Source: Microthrixaceae bacterium (GTDB lineage: Bacteria > Actinomycetota > Acidimicrobiia > Acidimicrobiales > Poriferisodalaceae). From it: DNA of 64,000 nucleotides. The position numbers were made by a program, and so were the translations under genes. The stretch covers positions 1-64,000 of the forward strand of contig WTFX01000029.1 of the NCBI GenBank assembly GCA_011523825.1, written 5' to 3'. Each line of letters opens with the position of its first letter. Positions within the stretch are counted from its first letter, which is position 1. This document shows positions 20,229 to 29,748 of this stretch, piece after piece. The notes beneath the pieces were generated by a model. The model made no database searches and had not been told where the DNA came from. It saw only the letters and a list, made by a program, of their open reading frames with translations.

Positions 20229-21374
20229 TCAGGTCAGCTCAGCCAACGCCTGGCACTTGAGGATCGCTCGGGCGGACTGCTCCATGGCCGTCCACGCGGG
20301 CTGATCGGCCACCTCGCCCTGCCAGCCCATCTGCGCCAAGCGATGAGTGAGCCGCACATCGCCGGCGCCCACATCGGCCCGGGCGAGCCAGCCCGTGGCA
20401 GCCTGGACGTCGCGTACCGCTGACCTTCGGGTCTCGGTCCACAGCTGCTGGTCGAGATCAGGCAGCGGCTCGGCGGGAATGGCCACGATCATTGCCCTGG
20501 CGGTGTTGCGCCAGTGGCGGGCGATCTCCGCCGGCACCGCTGCAGGCCATTCCCCGAAGAGCTGCCGCTCAACACTGCGGTCGTCGGGCGACGCGTCATC
20601 GACCACGCTGATGTCGACGTTGCTCAGCGCTATCGCCGCTGCGGTGGTGGCCCTGACGTCGGGGCGCGGTGGTGCCAGCCGTTCTCGCAACTCGCCAAAG
20701 GCCGCTGCACCGTCGGGACCCGTCGCCCAGGTAATGAAATCGCTGCGGGCCCGCGCCCGGAACATCGGCGACGAGAACGTGTCGGCCCACCACTCCACCG
20801 GTCGCAGCAGGTGCGCCGTGCGGGGGTCGTACTCCTCCCAGTCGCGGGCGTGCTCTTCCGACCGGAAGAGGTTCATGCCGGCTCAGCGGAATGGGCGGTT
20901 GGCGGCGTCGCCGCCTACGGGGCTGCGGGTGTAGCCGACCATGGTCGGTGGGTCGACAGACAGGATCTCTTCGTCGCGCATCTCGATCCGCAGCGGTTCG
21001 CCGCCCAGCAGGCATGGCGCATCCACGGTGACCGTGCGGCCCGGAAACAGCCAGCGACACGCCAACGCTTCGAAACCGCATTGGGCAAACCAGCGCTGTT
21101 CGCCGTCCACGCTCACCCGGTACTGGGTGGGCTGGTTGTTGAACGGCGGGAACGACGCAATCCAGTCGGTGCCGGGGTGCATCCAGCCGGGCGTGAGGTC
21201 GATGACTCTCGTAATCAGCGCTCTAGCGCGCTGCGGTTCGACGCCCAACGTGCGGGCCAACTCGGCGTAGTGGGGTGCAACACCGGTCGAGACGATCTCA
21301 CCCATGATCGCCGCATAGGCCGCATCGAGTTCGGCCAGCGGAATCTGCTCTGGCTCAATCGCGCCTGTCGCCAT
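20229..21374 (-). CDS. MerB-like alkylmercury lyase family protein, probable selenoprotein (in-frame UGA at 20885-20883)
   Basis: Two consecutive reading frames (21374-20883 and 20876-20229) are in the same phase, separated by one TGA, and together match one MerB-like protein of 381 residues. MerB cleaves carbon-mercury bonds with Cys96, Asp99 and Cys159. Here Cys99 matches Cys96, Glu102 matches Asp99 and Cys121 matches Cys117. The UGA (residue 164) falls where Cys159 lies, and the NLFRSEEHARDW segment after it matches the MerB stretch after Cys159. A SECIS-like hairpin follows. The ATG at 20876 has no ribosome site. Residues from about 235 on form an extension I do not recognise. Alternatives are a split or decayed gene. 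Substrate unknown. It converges with the M20 hydrolase gene. Confidence 0.72.
20853..20882 (-). promoter_or_regulatory. Candidate bacterial SECIS element
   Basis: Immediately after the in-frame UGA the mRNA can form a perfect 7-bp stem, CUCUUCC (20870-20864) with GGAAGAG (20859-20853), closed by the loop GGUC. The distance from UGA to the loop is 19 nt. Bacterial SECIS elements need a stem-loop within the coding region with a G early in the apical loop about 16-37 nt after UGA. The E. coli fdhF element has a GGUCU loop about 18 nt after UGA. The match supports selenocysteine insertion by SelB. Confidence 0.68.
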
Positions 21375-21535
21375 ATCGCGACTGTACGGCGCGGCCTCGG
21401 AGTGGGCCGACCCATCAGCATCTCGTTCTCAGAACCATCAGACATCTCGATGGCGAGCATCCTCATAGTCACAACTATTTTACGGTACTCCTGTTTGGTC
21501 GCATGCCGTCGGCGACGGCTCACTTCGCTGATTTC

Positions 21536-21542
21536 AGGAGGG
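21536..21542 (+). promoter_or_regulatory. Strong ribosome binding site fixing a GTG start
   Basis: AGGAGGG lies 4 nt upstream of the GTG at 21547 that begins the giant surface protein. It is among the best Shine-Dalgarno matches in the window and makes this start secure. The 120 bp upstream include an AT-rich patch (21455-21485) that may hold the promoter, but I cannot define hexamers. Confidence 0.7.
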
Positions 21543-21546
21543 CTCG

Positions 21547-24500
21547 GTGCCCGTTGCGACTTCACAGCACTCGACCTCTCGCGGCGCGCATCGCAGCGCG
21601 TCCCGATGGACGGTCGTGCGCCGACAGCGCCGGCGTGCCGCAGCGTTCTGTGCAGTCGCCGTCGCTTCAGCCTCGTTGGCGGTTGTCTCACCCCCCGCCG
21701 CTGGGCCCGCAGCAGCGGCGCTGAAGGCGCCGCCGCTCGACGCCACATGCAGCGAGCTCAATGCCATGGTTGGGCATCCGACCAGGACCTACATCGTCCG
21801 CCAGGGCATTCAGTTCCTCTCGGACGCCGCTGCCGATGTCGGACCTGGCTCGGACAACAGCTACAGCAGCGGGGAGACCATCCGCATCCAAGTGAAGCTC
21901 AGCCTGAACGCGAGTTGGGGCCGCCGTGACGATCTCTACGCCGACGCTGACGAACTGCACATCAAGTTCATGCTCGGCAGCACCCCCAAGGAGGCGGTCG
22001 CAACCTCTGTCGAGGGCCAAGGCTCGAACCTCCTGACGTTCGAATACACGCTCGGCCCAAGCGATGGGAACCACAGCGCCCGCGACGTGTGGATCCCGGA
22101 GAATTCCGTCGTCGCCAACGATTTCGCCAAGACGTTCGGCAGAAACGCCCCCTACGACGACGGCGCAGCGCATCAGTTCATCAGCGGCCCGTGCGGTGGC
22201 GCGACCGTGGAGCACCCAGCGGTGTTCCATCCTCAAACGCCTGGCTCACCGACGATTGTCAGCCGCCCCAGGATCATGAGCGAGCCGCATAGCGGCGACA
22301 CCTACTACGAGGGCGAGAAGATCTGGGTACGGGTGGAGTACAGCGAGCCGGTGACCGTGACCGGTACGCCGGTGATCAAGCTGCGGTTCGGCAGCGACAC
22401 CGACACAAACCCGAGCTACCGGAACGCCCGCTACGTCTCGGACTCCACCAGCGACCCGCCCAATGACCCCCGGCGCCGATCCAGCATGCATCGCTTGCTG
22501 TTCGAGTACGTCGTCCAGCCCGGCGACAGCGACTCTGACGGCTTCAGCATCGACTGGGGCCAACTCAGCGGCGGCTCGATCGTCGCGATGGACAACGGCG
22601 TGGTCGCGACGCGCAACCACGACGGCTTGGCGGCCCGAGTCGAGGCCGAGGCCCGAGGCGGCGGCGACCCCACGGTTGCGAAACACCTTGTTGACGGAAG
22701 TCGAGGTCTCAAGACGTCACCGGAGCTGCACGACACCGGCGACCCTGCCGTCATCCAGAGCTACGCGACGCGAGTCGTCAGCGAGCCTCGCAGCGGGGAA
22801 ACGCTGCACGCAGGCGAGTACGTCGTCGTGAGGGCCGATTTCAACGAATCGGTCGTGGTCTCCGACACCCGCCTGGAACTCCCTATCGAACTCTTCAATT
22901 GTCACGACGCAGACTTCAATCATCGAAGCCAGCTGTCGGGCACCGACCTCGACAGCTACGACGCGGAACTTGCCGAGCTCGGATGCTGGGATGACAGCAC
23001 TGACACGAAGCTGGAGCCGACGCGCAGGTATGCGAAGTACTTCTCGGGCTCAGGCAGCAGCCGGCTGCTCTTCGCCTACCAGATCACGCTGCAAGACAAG
23101 GACCGTGACGGCATCGTCGTGCCGGACCACAGCGAGCTCACCTACAACGGCGGCACTGAGATCACCCCGTCCATCCAGGACAGCATCGTCAGTGCCCACG
23201 ACGGCAGCACGCTTCATGTCCATTTTTCGGATGTCTTCGAGAAGCCGCTGAAGTACCAGCGGGCAGATGGCGAAGCCGTCGAAGGCCCGCCGATCATCAC
23301 TGCGCTGACGATCACGAGCGATCCGAATACCGGAGACAACGACCCCCTCGACTACTACGAGTATCTGGACTCCGTCGAGATCCAGGTGACGTTCAACCAG
23401 CGCGTGGTGGTCACCGGAATGCCGCTGCTGCCGCTCGACATCGGCGGTGTGCTCAAGAACGCCGAGTACTCCTCGGGCGATGGAAGCGATGTGCTGTTGT
23501 TCCAGTACACGGTGGAAGCTGGCGACGAGGACGCCAATGGCATCAGCATCAATCGTGACAGCCTGACGCTCGGAGACGGCACGCTCACGGCGCTGGACGA
23601 CGGCGAAGACGCATCGTTGGACCATCACCCGCTTTCCCACCAGCGGGGCCACAAAGTGGACGCCTCGACTCCGACCATCACCGGGCTGCGTATCGCCAGT
23701 TCGCCGCCGAATGGCGGCACGTACTACGGCGTCGGGTCGGACATCGACATCGAGGTCAGCTACGACGAGGCCGTGACGGTGTCCGGAACCCCGAGCGTCG
23801 ACTTCGAGATCGGCACGGAGACCAAGACTGCGTACTACGACCAGACCGCGAGCGATGCAGACAGCAACGGCCGCACCATTGTCTTCCGCTACACCGTCCA
23901 GGACCCCGACGACGACGCCGACGGCATCGCAGTGCCCGACCCCGTGATCGTGGGCGGCACGATCACCGATGCCAGACACAACGCGAATCCGCTCCCCGCC
24001 GATCGGGACCACCCACCACTCCGAACCCAGCCCCCGCACAAGGTCGAGACCGATCCGCCCGAGGTTGAATCCGCAGCCGGTTCGGTCGCGATCACGTCTC
24101 GGGGCACCGGCACCGGAGGCGAGTACGTCGTCGATGACCTGATCGACGTGACCGTGACATTCGACGAGATCGTCTATGTCAATGAGACAGGCGGAACCCC
24201 GCGCATCGGCATCGACATCGGCGGCACCACCAAGCAGGCGAGCTACGTGCGCGGCAGCGGTGCCGGCAATCGCAGGCTGGTGTTCTCCTACGAGGTCCCC
24301 GAGGGCCTCACCGATACCGACGGCATCGAGGTGGTCGGCAACTCCCTGGCCTTCAACGGCGGCGACATCACCGACCGCGCCGGCAACCGGGCGATTCTCG
24401 ACCACGAGGCCCTGGACGCTCTCAGCGGAGACACCAGCACCCACAACGTGGACTCGATCGTGCCCACGATCACCGCCGGACCGCGGATTTCGAGCTGTCC

Positions 24501-27500
24501 GCCGAACTGCGGGCCGCCGGAGGGCAACGACACCTACGGACTCGACGACATCATCATGTTCGAGGTCGACTTCAGCGAGGACGTGGAGGTGCAGGGCGTT
24601 CCGGCGCTGCGATTCCAGATTGGCGACGACGCCGTCACGCCCGCAGACAACAACCGAAGCGCACTGCTGACGGGTTCATCGGCCGGCTGCACCGAGGCGG
24701 ATACCGGCACTTGCACGCTGACGTTCAGCTACACGGTGGGCTCGAACGACGACGACAACGACGGCATCAGCGTCGATCTCGATGACACCCTCTCTTCACC
24801 GGAGACCACCGCCATCAGCGGCACGATCAAGGACCGCACCGGCAACCGGGCCAACTTGACCCACGGCGCGCTGCCCGACGACAGCAGTCACAAGGTCGAC
24901 GCTCAGCCACCGCGCGTCAGCGCGATCGAGATCACCTCAACCGCTTCACGGCACAACAGCACGTACCGATCTGGCGACACCATCACGGTCGACGTCACGT
25001 TCGACGATCCGATCAAGCTGACGCTCGACGACGGCGACGCCGACACCGACGACAACCCGCGGATCGCTCTGCGGATGAGTTCGGGCACCAAGTACGCCGA
25101 CTACGTGTCGCACCAGGAACAGGACAGCAACGGCGTCGGCGTCGTGACGTTCAGCTACGCCGTAGCGGGTGACGACCTGGACCCCGACGGCATCGGCTTC
25201 CCGTCCAATGCGCTCCAACGCCGCGATGCCACCATTACCGATCCCCAGGGCCAGACCGCGACGCTCGCCAACACGTCGATCGGCGATTCGATGGACCACA
25301 AGGTGGATGGCGTCGCCCCGACAGTGACCGGGGTCGCTGTCTCGAGCGACCCGCCCCGCACAGGCAGTCCATATCTCAACGACAAGTACGGCGTCTACGA
25401 CTCGACATCGAACGACCTCCCGATCTTGGTCACTGTCACGTTCAGCGAAGCCGTGAAGCTGTCCACTGGTTCCAGCATCGATGTGACGATCGGGACCACC
25501 GACCGATCAGCGACCTGGGTTGAACCCGACGGCTACAGCACCACCGCAGGTACTCGCGAGGCCGTCTTCAGATACGAGGTTGCGAGTTCTGACACCGACG
25601 ACACCGACGGCATCGACATCGTCGAGAACAGTCTGAGCGGCACGATCACCGACCTCGTCGACAACAGTGCGAACTTGGCCCACGGCGCGCAGAACGACTT
25701 GGCCGATCACAAGGTCGACACGACCGCACCCTCGGTGACGGATGTCTCGATCACCTCTCCCTCCCCTGACGGCAACCTGGAATACGACAACACCTACGCC
25801 CGGGGCGACACCATCATGGTGACGGTCACGTTCTCCGAGACGGTGGCGGTGAACGGCGATGGCACTCCCAAGCTCCAGCTGAATGTCGGCGGCGGAACGT
25901 CCAAGGAGGCTTCATTCCAGCCCGGTGACGGCAGCACGAACGGCGACAACACGACGAAGCTGATGTTCACCTACGTCGTAGCGGCGGGCGACGAGGACGC
26001 CGACGGCATCAGCATCGACGCAGACAGCATCGAGCTGAACGGCAGCACCATCACCGATCTGGCCGGCAACGACGCTGTGCTGACGCACGATGCCGTCCCG
26101 GACGACGGCGACCACAAAGTGGACGGGGATCTGAGTCCTCGCGGCCCGTACGCCACTTCGATCTCGATGTACGACGGCCCGGACAAGCTCGACACCTATC
26201 GCGTCGGCGAGCACATCTTCTTCGACGTGACCTTCAGCGAGCCGGTCACCGTCGGCGGCACCCCGATGCTGCCGATCATCGTCGGCAATCAGAAGGAAGC
26301 CGGCTACCACTCCAAGCCCAGCAACACGACGCTGCGGTTCCGGTACACGACCCAAGCGGGAGACCTTGACGACGACGGCGTCAGCGTCACCGCGGTGAGC
26401 ATTGACCTGGACGGCGGGACCATTCGGGCCACCGCGGGCAGCACCGATGCCCTCCTCGGCGTGCCAGAGCTCGCCGACCAGTCGGGGCACAAGGTGGACG
26501 GTGTGGCACCGAGCGTGGTCGGCACTCCGCGCATCACCAGCGATCCGACACTCAACGACGACGATCCGCCCAACACCTACGAGAAGGACGACGTCATCGA
26601 AGTGACAGTCGAGTTCGATGAGGGCGTCATTGTCGGCGGCACCCCGTACATCAACCTCGTCTTCATGACAGGCACCGTGCGGGCGGATCAGTCCGGACCG
26701 GCGACGATCGATCCGGACACGGGCACCACCACGCTGACGTTCAGTTACACGGTGCGCGCCGGCGACAAGGACATCGACGGTGTCAGCATCGGTGCGGATC
26801 AACTGCATGGCACTATCACCGACCCGGTCGGCAACGCAGCCAACCGCTCGCACGATCCCGTGCTGGACGACGCCGGTCACCTGGTCGACGGCGGAAACTG
26901 GCCCGGGCACGGCGGGTCCTCCGGCACCAGCAGTTCCGGCGGGGGCACTACCGGCAACCAGGATCGCCATCCGGTCGAACGCGAGAACCACGGCGATGAC
27001 AATTGGGGAGTCCGCGTCGAGCGCATCGGCGGCGCCGACCGGTTCGAGACCGCCAAGCTCATCGCCGAGCGCTACGCCCGCGAGGTCGCGCAGGACACCT
27101 CGCTGCCCCGCGACATGCGCAGGGTCGATACGGTCATCATCGCCTCGGGACGGGCGTTCCCCGACGCGCTGACGGCCGCCTCGCTGGCCGGTTCGTTGCT
27201 CAGCCCGATCGCCCTCGCAGGGCCCGCCCTGGCCGGTGCGCACCAGGCCCCGCTGCTGCTGGTCGAGCCGCATGAGATGACCCGGTACACGAGAGAGTTC
27301 CTCATCGAGTACGAGATCGAGCAGGTGTACATCGTGGGCGGGCCCGCGGCCGTGTCGCCCGACGTGGAGGCAGCAATCGCAGCACTGCCGTCGGTGACCA
27401 GCGTCACCCGCTTCGGCGGCGTCGATCGCTATGGCACCTCGGTCTCGATCGCGTCCGAAGTCATCGCCATGACGGGCGGCGCAGCGGAATTCTGCGGTAC

Positions 27501-28095
27501 CTCGCTTCGCACTGCCCTGCTGGCCACCGGTACCGACTTCGCGGATGCGCTCGCGCTGGCGCCCATTGCGGCCAAGGGTCCGCATCCACTGCTGCTCACC
27601 CGCCCCGATGCGCTGCCCGACAGCGTGCGCAGCTACTTCGAGGCCGCTCTGACGAACGGCAGCATCGAGCAAATCATCATTGCTGGCGGGACCAGCGCCG
27701 TCTCCGAGAATGTGGCTGCTGAGCTCGCCCAGATGGGCTTCGTCGTGACCCGCATCGGAGGCAACGACCGTTACGACACCGCTGTGCGCATCGCCACGCA
27801 CGCGCTGCGCTCGGGAGTCAACGGCCGCGGCACATGCCTGAACAACGACCGCATCGGGCTTGCGACCGGCGTCGTCTACGCGGACGGTCTAGCTGGTGGT
27901 CCCCTGCTGGCCCTGCTCGGCGGCGCGAGCATCCTGCTCGAACCAGATGCCCTGCCCCTCGTCGTGGAGGGCTTCTTGGGATGGCATCGCCTCCAACACG
28001 AAGGACTGACGCTGACGGTCTTCGGCGGTCCCGAGGCGCTCTCCTATCGGGCAGTCGGGCTGGCTCGCATGGCCGCCGAGGCGCGTCTCAAGTAG
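21547..28095 (+). CDS. Giant secreted repeat protein with C-terminal cell-wall-binding repeats
   Basis: A 2182-residue exported protein. A basic N-terminus (RRQRRR at 25-30) precedes a signal peptide hydrophobic core (about 31-48) with cleavage likely near Ala58. Residues about 70-1784 hold twelve beta-rich, Ig-like modules of about 110-150 residues, the first divergent. Each has TY..GD.I.V.VTFSE.V.V.GTP, an L.F.YTV strand pair, an acidic D.D.DGI loop, and most end with HKVD. After a Gly/Ser linker, residues about 1823-2180 contain three CWB2-type repeats (starts RIGGADRF, RFGGVDRY, RIGGNDRY). Likely a long surface fibre or adhesin anchored to wall polymers. The DxDxDG loops suggest calcium binding. 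Ligand unknown. Confidence 0.88.
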   Translation: MPVATSQHSTSRGAHRSASRWTVVRRQRRRAAAFCAVAVASASLAVVSPPAAGPAAAALKAPPLDATCSELNAMVGHPTRTYIVRQGIQFLSDAAADVGPGSDNSYSSGETIRIQVKLSLNASWGRRDDLYADADELHIKFMLGSTPKEAVATSVEGQGSNLLTFEYTLGPSDGNHSARDVWIPENSVVANDFAKTFGRNAPYDDGAAHQFISGPCGGATVEHPAVFHPQTPGSPTIVSRPRIMSEPHSGDTYYEGEKIWVRVEYSEPVTVTGTPVIKLRFGSDTDTNPSYRNARYVSDSTSDPPNDPRRRSSMHRLLFEYVVQPGDSDSDGFSIDWGQLSGGSIVAMDNGVVATRNHDGLAARVEAEARGGGDPTVAKHLVDGSRGLKTSPELHDTGDPAVIQSYATRVVSEPRSGETLHAGEYVVVRADFNESVVVSDTRLELPIELFNCHDADFNHRSQLSGTDLDSYDAELAELGCWDDSTDTKLEPTRRYAKYFSGSGSSRLLFAYQITLQDKDRDGIVVPDHSELTYNGGTEITPSIQDSIVSAHDGSTLHVHFSDVFEKPLKYQRADGEAVEGPPIITALTITSDPNTGDNDPLDYYEYLDSVEIQVTFNQRVVVTGMPLLPLDIGGVLKNAEYSSGDGSDVLLFQYTVEAGDEDANGISINRDSLTLGDGTLTALDDGEDASLDHHPLSHQRGHKVDASTPTITGLRIASSPPNGGTYYGVGSDIDIEVSYDEAVTVSGTPSVDFEIGTETKTAYYDQTASDADSNGRTIVFRYTVQDPDDDADGIAVPDPVIVGGTITDARHNANPLPADRDHPPLRTQPPHKVETDPPEVESAAGSVAITSRGTGTGGEYVVDDLIDVTVTFDEIVYVNETGGTPRIGIDIGGTTKQASYVRGSGAGNRRLVFSYEVPEGLTDTDGIEVVGNSLAFNGGDITDRAGNRAILDHEALDALSGDTSTHNVDSIVPTITAGPRISSCPPNCGPPEGNDTYGLDDIIMFEVDFSEDVEVQGVPALRFQIGDDAVTPADNNRSALLTGSSAGCTEADTGTCTLTFSYTVGSNDDDNDGISVDLDDTLSSPETTAISGTIKDRTGNRANLTHGALPDDSSHKVDAQPPRVSAIEITSTASRHNSTYRSGDTITVDVTFDDPIKLTLDDGDADTDDNPRIALRMSSGTKYADYVSHQEQDSNGVGVVTFSYAVAGDDLDPDGIGFPSNALQRRDATITDPQGQTATLANTSIGDSMDHKVDGVAPTVTGVAVSSDPPRTGSPYLNDKYGVYDSTSNDLPILVTVTFSEAVKLSTGSSIDVTIGTTDRSATWVEPDGYSTTAGTREAVFRYEVASSDTDDTDGIDIVENSLSGTITDLVDNSANLAHGAQNDLADHKVDTTAPSVTDVSITSPSPDGNLEYDNTYARGDTIMVTVTFSETVAVNGDGTPKLQLNVGGGTSKEASFQPGDGSTNGDNTTKLMFTYVVAAGDEDADGISIDADSIELNGSTITDLAGNDAVLTHDAVPDDGDHKVDGDLSPRGPYATSISMYDGPDKLDTYRVGEHIFFDVTFSEPVTVGGTPMLPIIVGNQKEAGYHSKPSNTTLRFRYTTQAGDLDDDGVSVTAVSIDLDGGTIRATAGSTDALLGVPELADQSGHKVDGVAPSVVGTPRITSDPTLNDDDPPNTYEKDDVIEVTVEFDEGVIVGGTPYINLVFMTGTVRADQSGPATIDPDTGTTTLTFSYTVRAGDKDIDGVSIGADQLHGTITDPVGNAANRSHDPVLDDAGHLVDGGNWPGHGGSSGTSSSGGGTTGNQDRHPVERENHGDDNWGVRVERIGGADRFETAKLIAERYAREVAQDTSLPRDMRRVDTVIIASGRAFPDALTAASLAGSLLSPIALAGPALAGAHQAPLLLVEPHEMTRYTREFLIEYEIEQVYIVGGPAAVSPDVEAAIAALPSVTSVTRFGGVDRYGTSVSIASEVIAMTGGAAEFCGTSLRTALLATGTDFADALALAPIAAKGPHPLLLTRPDALPDSVRSYFEAALTNGSIEQIIIAGGTSAVSENVAAELAQMGFVVTRIGGNDRYDTAVRIATHALRSGVNGRGTCLNNDRIGLATGVVYADGLAGGPLLALLGGASILLEPDALPLVVEGFLGWHRLQHEGLTLTVFGGPEALSYRAVGLARMAAEARLK

Positions 28096-28154
28096 CACCG
28101 GCTCCGGACTGGCGGCCCGATCGACCTGCGCCACGTCCGAAGTAGCTTGCAGCC

Positions 28155-28919
28155 ATGCCAGCGCCGACGCCGTCCAACGCCGACCTGACTGCACCGCGCT
28201 TCGAGTCGCTGATGGACGTGCTGCGGCTGCGGCGTTCGGTTCGCAGCTTCGAGCCACCGCCTGAACTGCTGCCGGTCGAGGTGCTGCGGGACATCTGCGA
28301 GGCAGGACGCTGGGCACCATCGGGCGCCAACACCCAGCCGTGGCATTTCGTGGTCGCGGCGGAGCGAGCCGACGTGCTGGCCGTGTCCGATGTGTTCGTG
28401 CGGCAAGCCGACCGGCTGGTGGAGCACTGCCGGGGATTCCCCCACGTGCACAAGAAGCACTGGCTGCACAACTCGCTGGCCATCGTGCTGCTCTTCTGCG
28501 ATCCCCGGTGGGTCGACTCGTACCCGGTCAGCGACCACGACGGCTGGCACGACGAGTACGCAGCGAACAACGAGAAGATCCTGCTGGCCTCAGTCGGCGC
28601 CGCCGCGCAAAACATGCACCTCGCTGCCGCTGCCTACGGGCTGACCACGGCGTGGCTGAGTGGGGGCGGCGAGGACACCACCGCCCGTGAGCTGCGCGAG
28701 CTGCTTGGCATGCCCGAGCCTTTGGTGCCTATCGCGACGATTCCGATCGGCTGGCCGCACCGCCGAGCCGAGTCGCGCTACCGCCACCCGCTCGACCAGC
28801 TCATCCACTGGGGCCGCTGGGACCCCGAGCGCACACCGGCCGACGACGCCGTGCAGACCTACGTGAGCGGGGTCCGCCGGCAGGCCATGTACCGCGGCAG
28901 CGAGACCTTGGAGGACTGA
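28155..28919 (+). CDS. Nitroreductase family protein
   Basis: A 254-residue FMN-dependent oxidoreductase. Family features are RRSVRSF near residue 29, the GRWAPSGANTQPWHF FMN-binding segment, SVGAAAQNMHLAAAAYGL, and the C-terminal PIGWP. Such enzymes use NAD(P)H to reduce nitro groups, quinones or other acceptors, or remove halogens; the substrate is not predictable. It stands alone between the giant surface protein and a convergent GPP34 gene. The ribosome site is weak. Confidence 0.9.
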   Translation: MPAPTPSNADLTAPRFESLMDVLRLRRSVRSFEPPPELLPVEVLRDICEAGRWAPSGANTQPWHFVVAAERADVLAVSDVFVRQADRLVEHCRGFPHVHKKHWLHNSLAIVLLFCDPRWVDSYPVSDHDGWHDEYAANNEKILLASVGAAAQNMHLAAAAYGLTTAWLSGGGEDTTARELRELLGMPEPLVPIATIPIGWPHRRAESRYRHPLDQLIHWGRWDPERTPADDAVQTYVSGVRRQAMYRGSETLED

Positions 28920-28925
28920 GGGGCC

Positions 28926-28947
28926 GGGCCTGCGGCTGCGCAGGCCC
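28926..28947. terminator. Bidirectional terminator-like hairpin
   Basis: A perfect 9-bp stem (GGGCCTGCG / CGCAGGCCC) with the 4-nt loop GCTG lies in the 43-bp gap between two convergent stop codons (28919 and 28963). There is no T-tract, but position and stability suggest transcription termination from both sides. Confidence 0.65.
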
Positions 28948-28962
28948 AATTGAGCGGCTCAG

Positions 28963-29619
28963 CTACAGCATGAAGCGACTGACCGTGGAGCTGGCCAGCC
29001 ACATCTCGATGTCGCGGATGGCCTGAGTCATCGCCTGGCCGATGAGGTCCAGCTTGCGTACCTGCTCGATACGCGGCGCGGCCTGCTCGAGCTCTGCCTT
29101 CGAGAGCAGCTCGCCGAAGATGCCGCAGGCATCGGTCAGCGCGATGATCACGACGTCACGCGGGCCGGGGATCTCGTCGCTGAACAGCACGCCCATGATG
29201 CGCAGCTTCACCTCGCGCTCGGCCTTGCCGTCGATCATCGGGTAGCGACGGGAACGGAACACCCACAGGTGGCGGTCGTCCTTGCGCTCGAGAATGCCTC
29301 GGTCGACGAGTCGGGCGAAGGCCTCTTCGCGGATGCCCTCTGCACGCGAGGCCACGAACTCCACCCAGTAGCGCGAATCGCTCTCGGACTGCTGGGCGGC
29401 GATCTGGGCCAGCGTGGGATCGAGCAGACCGTCGCCGATCGGCGTCGAGTCGATCAGCATGAGCTTCTCGAGATCGGTGTCGATCCGGTTCTCCATTGCC
29501 AGATCCATGAGCACCGATCCCGCGATCACCCGGTCGAGCGTGCGCTCGGGCACATGGATCAGCTTGCCGTCGTCGTCTCGCAGCAGCAGGAGCAGAATTT
29601 CCTCGGCAAATCTCAGCAT
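28963..29619 (-). CDS. GPP34 (GOLPH3/VPS74-like) family protein
   Basis: A 218-residue protein with the GPP34 layout: an alpha-helical start MLRFAEEILLLLLRDDDG, the SVLMDLAMENRID segment, and ITDACGIF-like FGELLSKAEL helices. In eukaryotes the family binds phosphoinositides at the Golgi. In actinobacteria members are common and poorly characterised. The start at 29619 is chosen at the conserved MLRF; a longer reading upstream is unsupported. Confidence 0.85.
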   Translation of the reverse strand: MLRFAEEILLLLLRDDDGKLIHVPERTLDRVIAGSVLMDLAMENRIDTDLEKLMLIDSTPIGDGLLDPTLAQIAAQQSESDSRYWVEFVASRAEGIREEAFARLVDRGILERKDDRHLWVFRSRRYPMIDGKAEREVKLRIMGVLFSDEIPGPRDVVIIALTDACGIFGELLSKAELEQAAPRIEQVRKLDLIGQAMTQAIRDIEMWLASSTVSRFML

Positions 29620-29748
29620 GGTCCCGATCCAACTCCTGTCATATCGGCTGCACGGTGGCGCACGAAACGGCCGCGGCATCGCAGCGTAGTTGGCCAACGG
29701 CACAATCCGGTTTCCTCCGCACGCGTGTCACGCCCATATGCCCAGGCA

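Noticed and set aside
20229..20876. A separate 215-residue gene starting at ATG 20876
   Set aside because: It lacks a ribosome site, is in phase with the preceding frame across a single TGA, and its first residues continue the MerB alignment, so it is better read as the C-terminal part of one UGA-containing gene. A split or decayed gene remains possible.
25912..27801. Long antisense frame (629 codons) inside the giant surface protein gene
   Set aside because: It mirrors the repeat structure of the plus-strand gene, has no ribosome site and no known domains.
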